Positions 3,920-5,614 of a DNA stretch of 5,614 nt are shown one piece after another; positions within the stretch are counted from its first letter, which is position 1, and each line of letters starts with the position of its first letter. The position numbers were made by a program, and so were the translations under genes. The notes under the pieces are model-generated. The model was not told the DNA's origin. It saw only the letters and a program-made list of their open reading frames with translations, and ran no database searches. Source of the DNA: G039029935 sp039029935 (GTDB lineage Bacteria > Chloroflexota > Anaerolineae > Caldilineales > Caldilineaceae); NCBI GenBank assembly GCA_039029935.1, contig JBCCFC010000937.1, forward strand, positions 1 to 5,614, written 5' to 3'.

Positions 3920-5566
3920 TTAATACCACCTGCGATGGCGGTCCAGTCGATAGCGTCGTTCCTCAGCATCCTGAATACTACGTGCCCGTAGATAGAGGGC
4001 CATCGCAATCAGCCCCAAAATGCCGAGACTACCTGTACCCAACGCTACCAAACAAAGCATCGACAGCAGGATATTCTGTGAGTTGGGCGTCAGCAAGCTC
4101 GCCCATGTTTCATTGGGCGTTGGTGTCACGGTCGGAAACGGTGTAAAGGTCGGCAGCGCGGGTGGGGGTTCTGTTGTTGGCGTCGCTGTAATCACAACAT
4201 AGGGCGGTGTTGGTGTTGCAGGTCCACTGCTCGGTAACAAGACGTCCTGCGGTGGTCCCTCTGTTAAAGGACTGTCACTCGCAGGTAGCGGTGTCGGTGT
4301 ATCCGTGGCAATATCAGTGGGTGTTACAGAAGGCGTCTCCGTTGGTTCTGGTGTGTCGGTCGGCTCAGGCGTTTCTGTAGCAGTCTCCGTTGGGGTAGGC
4401 ATATCAGTTGGGGTAAGCGTTTCCGTCGGCACAAGTGTCTCCGTCGGTGTTTCTGTGGGTGTCTCGGTTGGCGTTTCAGTAGGAGCCTCAGTTGGCGTAT
4501 CAGTTGGGGTCAGCGTCTCAGTTGGGGTTGGTGTCTCCGTCGGTACAGGTGTCTCCGTCGGTGTAGGTGTATCTAATGGGCTTTCAGATTGTGTATCGCG
4601 TCCCTCCAACGGACTCTCTGGCTGACCCTCTAACGGACTGTCAGCGACAGGGGTCGGGGTATTTGGGCGAGGCGTCCATGTCGGCGTTTCTGGCCCCGGT
4701 GTTGGCGCAGTAACGTCCAGCGTGGCTGTTGGTGTAACAACATCCTGAATCATAATCGCCGTCGTTGTTGGTGTCGGTGTACCAGTTGGCGTGGATGTGG
4801 GCGTGGATGTCCGTGTGGGCAGCATTGTACCTTGTGCAACTTGTGTAGACTCCACTGCTCGACGTGTCAGCATATCAAGCGATGAAAGTGTGGCGGTTGG
4901 TGTCAACACGACCGTCATCGTCGTCCCGTCAGCGGCTGTAATGACGGTTGTTTGTGTAATTGTGGGTGTAAATGTCGGTACAAATGTCGGTGTTTCTGTC
5001 TGTGGGAGGGTTGCGGTTGGTGTAATCGTTGGTGTGTCTGTCAGAAAAGGTGTAGGTGTAACGCCGAGACCATAGCCACAGTACTCAAACACCTCTCCAG
5101 CTTGTTCATCTGTGGTGACTTCGTGAATACTAAAACAGTACGGTTCCCAAGGGGATATGTATGGCCCTGCCATGATGGTAAATGTGTACTCAGCACCCTC
5201 GTCTTCACTCCCACGTGCATTTAGTGTGCCAAGCTCATGGGTATGCGCTTGGGGATCATTGATGGACTTGCTCTTAATAATGAAGCCATCAAGGTTATAT
5301 TCATGCGTTGTTGCCCATTCAAAGGTGATTTCTGAGTAGGTTGGGTTAATATCTAAATATTCCAACTCAATGGCTGCGTGTGCTGCGGGAATATGTTCTA
5401 CACTTTGTTCAATGAATTCTTGAAAAACTGTTTGAATTGTAGATTGTTCGATGAATGGGTTCATCGTGATGACAGAGAGATTGATTCTTTTGCTACAAAG
5501 CAAAATTACAATTAGTGCGATAAAAAGCAGGGAGATGTTGACAATAATTTGTTTCAAATGAATCAT
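3920..5566 (-). CDS. Membrane-anchored Thr/Pro/Glu-rich stalk protein with an FN3-like domain
   Basis: No named family was recognised for the 548-residue whole. A hydrophobic stretch at 7-23 is a signal anchor or signal peptide. Residues about 65-168 look like a fibronectin type III or similar beta-sandwich domain: ITFEWATTHEYNLDGFIIKS (80-99), then EYTFTI and YCFSIHEV, with two cysteines (C144, C163) that could pair outside the cell. Residues 170-485 are low complexity, dominated by TPTP, TETP and TPTD repeats and densest at 333-426, which should form an extended stalk. A second membrane segment (about 498-526) is followed by an Arg-rich tail (RARS to RRYRLDRHRRWY), expected in the cytoplasm. 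No LPxTG sorting signal near the C-terminus and no proper lipobox at C24 are seen. K26 and R27 after the first segment are unusual if that flank is outside. The Shine-Dalgarno is weak (AGAAG, 7 nt before ATG). A surface role is inferred; ligand and function are unknown. Confidence 0.8.
   Translation of the reverse strand: MIHLKQIIVNISLLFIALIVILLCSKRINLSVITMNPFIEQSTIQTVFQEFIEQSVEHIPAAHAAIELEYLDINPTYSEITFEWATTHEYNLDGFIIKSKSINDPQAHTHELGTLNARGSEDEGAEYTFTIMAGPYISPWEPYCFSIHEVTTDEQAGEVFEYCGYGLGVTPTPFLTDTPTITPTATLPQTETPTFVPTFTPTITQTTVITAADGTTMTVVLTPTATLSSLDMLTRRAVESTQVAQGTMLPTRTSTPTSTPTGTPTPTTTAIMIQDVVTPTATLDVTAPTPGPETPTWTPRPNTPTPVADSPLEGQPESPLEGRDTQSESPLDTPTPTETPVPTETPTPTETLTPTDTPTEAPTETPTETPTETPTETLVPTETLTPTDMPTPTETATETPEPTDTPEPTETPSVTPTDIATDTPTPLPASDSPLTEGPPQDVLLPSSGPATPTPPYVVITATPTTEPPPALPTFTPFPTVTPTPNETWASLLTPNSQNILLSMLCLVALGTGSLGILGLIAMALYLRARSIQDAEERRYRLDRHRRWY
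3926..3931 (-). promoter_or_regulatory. AGGTGG ribosome binding site of thpR within the upstream gene
   Basis: Read on the minus strand, AGGTGG encodes the Arg-Trp near the C-terminus of the stalk protein and lies 9 nt before the thpR ATG. Ribosomes finishing the stalk gene would end 3 nt from the thpR start, so translation of the two is probably coupled. Confidence 0.65.
4289..4570 (-). repeat. Dense Thr-Pro-Thr-Glu/Asp coding repeat
   Basis: This stretch encodes residues 333-426, built almost wholly from four-residue units (TPTE, TPTD, TETP, PEPT). At DNA level it is an imperfect 12-bp periodic repeat; synonymous and single-base differences between units show it is older than the perfect 12-bp repeat in the Rpn-like gene. 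Wider Thr/Pro-rich sequence extends to about 4112 on one side and 5059 on the other. The repeat also creates a long open plus-strand frame rich in Val-Gly-Val-Ser that is only its antisense shadow. Confidence 0.85.
4602..4642 (-). repeat. Pair of 17-bp repeats encoding (E/D)SPLEG in the stalk gene
   Basis: CCCTCCAACGGACTCTC (4602-4618) and CCCTCTAACGGACTGTC (4626-4642), written on the plus strand, match at 15 of 17 positions with a 24-bp period. They encode SPLEG at residues 318-322 and 310-314. Related forms encode SPLD (residues 329-332) and DSPLTEG (431-437, near 4257-4276). The motif interrupts the Thr/Pro stalk and differs in composition from it. Confidence 0.7.
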
Positions 5567-5567
5567 T

Positions 5568-5583
5568 GATAGCTTCTGTTATC
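5568..5583 (-). promoter_or_regulatory. Imperfect small hairpin just before the stalk-gene start
   Basis: On the plus strand GATAGC (5568-5573) and GTTATC (5578-5583) pair at five of six positions around TTCT. The weak Shine-Dalgarno of the stalk gene (AGAAG on the minus strand) lies in this element, so it might limit ribosome access. It is short and could be chance. No convincing promoter is visible in the remaining bases to the window edge. Confidence 0.2.
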
Positions 5584-5614
5584 CTATCTTTTACGATCTA
5601 TCCTGTATTTGATG

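Noticed and set aside
4223..4237. LPSSG at residues 444-448 of the stalk protein as a sortase signal
   Set aside because: It does not match LPxTG and lies about 50 residues before the membrane segment rather than next to it.
4305..4625. Plus-strand open frame with repeated Ser-Val-Gly-Val units
   Set aside because: It is the exact antisense of the Thr-Pro-Thr-Glu repeat in the minus-strand stalk gene, which has membrane segments, a folded domain and an operon partner. The plus-strand frame has no such support.
5495..5497. C24 of the stalk protein as a lipoprotein cysteine
   Set aside because: The preceding residues are Ile-Leu-Leu; a lipobox needs a small residue (Gly, Ala or Ser) just before the cysteine.

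Overview
The window looks like ordinary chromosomal DNA from a free-living bacterium. The best guess is Chloroflexota (Anaerolineae, Chloroflexus or Herpetosiphon-like). The main reason is the large membrane-anchored protein with a long Thr-Pro-Thr-Glu stalk, a style very common in that phylum, together with intermediate GC and clear Shine-Dalgarno sites. This placement is an inference from style; no marker gene is present.

Layout. Positions 1-273 carry no gene and appear to be the leader of the first operon. They hold a TATAAT box preceded by a perfect 7-bp dyad, then a cluster of TCAGC repeats ending in a hairpin with a T-run, then a second perfect hairpin. A plus-strand operon follows: psuG (pseudouridine-5'-phosphate glycosidase, TTG start, 274-1152), an Rpn/PD-(D/E)XK nuclease-family gene with six perfect 12-bp tandem repeats (1170-2129), and an RsmC-like two-domain rRNA guanine-N2 methyltransferase (2126-3232). 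The last two overlap by 4 nt (ATGA). A second, convergent operon lies on the minus strand. Its first gene encodes a 548-residue protein with an N-terminal membrane segment, a fibronectin-III-like domain, a Thr/Pro/Glu stalk and a C-terminal membrane anchor (5566-3920). Three nucleotides downstream is thpR, an RNA 2',3'-cyclic phosphodiesterase (3916-3254). The operons converge on a 21-bp gap with no convincing terminator.

How the genes fit together. PsuG, the RsmC-like enzyme and ThpR all act on RNA or RNA breakdown products, so an RNA-metabolism theme is possible but not proven. The Rpn-type gene is visibly AT-richer than its neighbours: 33% GC in 1501-1560, against 60% in 541-600 and 60% in 2461-2520. 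It is probably an acquired gene sitting in a host operon. The stalk protein has no obvious functional link to ThpR beyond tight gene coupling.

I found no rRNA or tRNA gene, CRISPR array or insertion sequence. I do not see a clearly new multi-gene system. The most unusual items are the structured psuG leader, the embedded AT-rich nuclease gene with its length-variable repeat, and the stalk protein coupled to ThpR.
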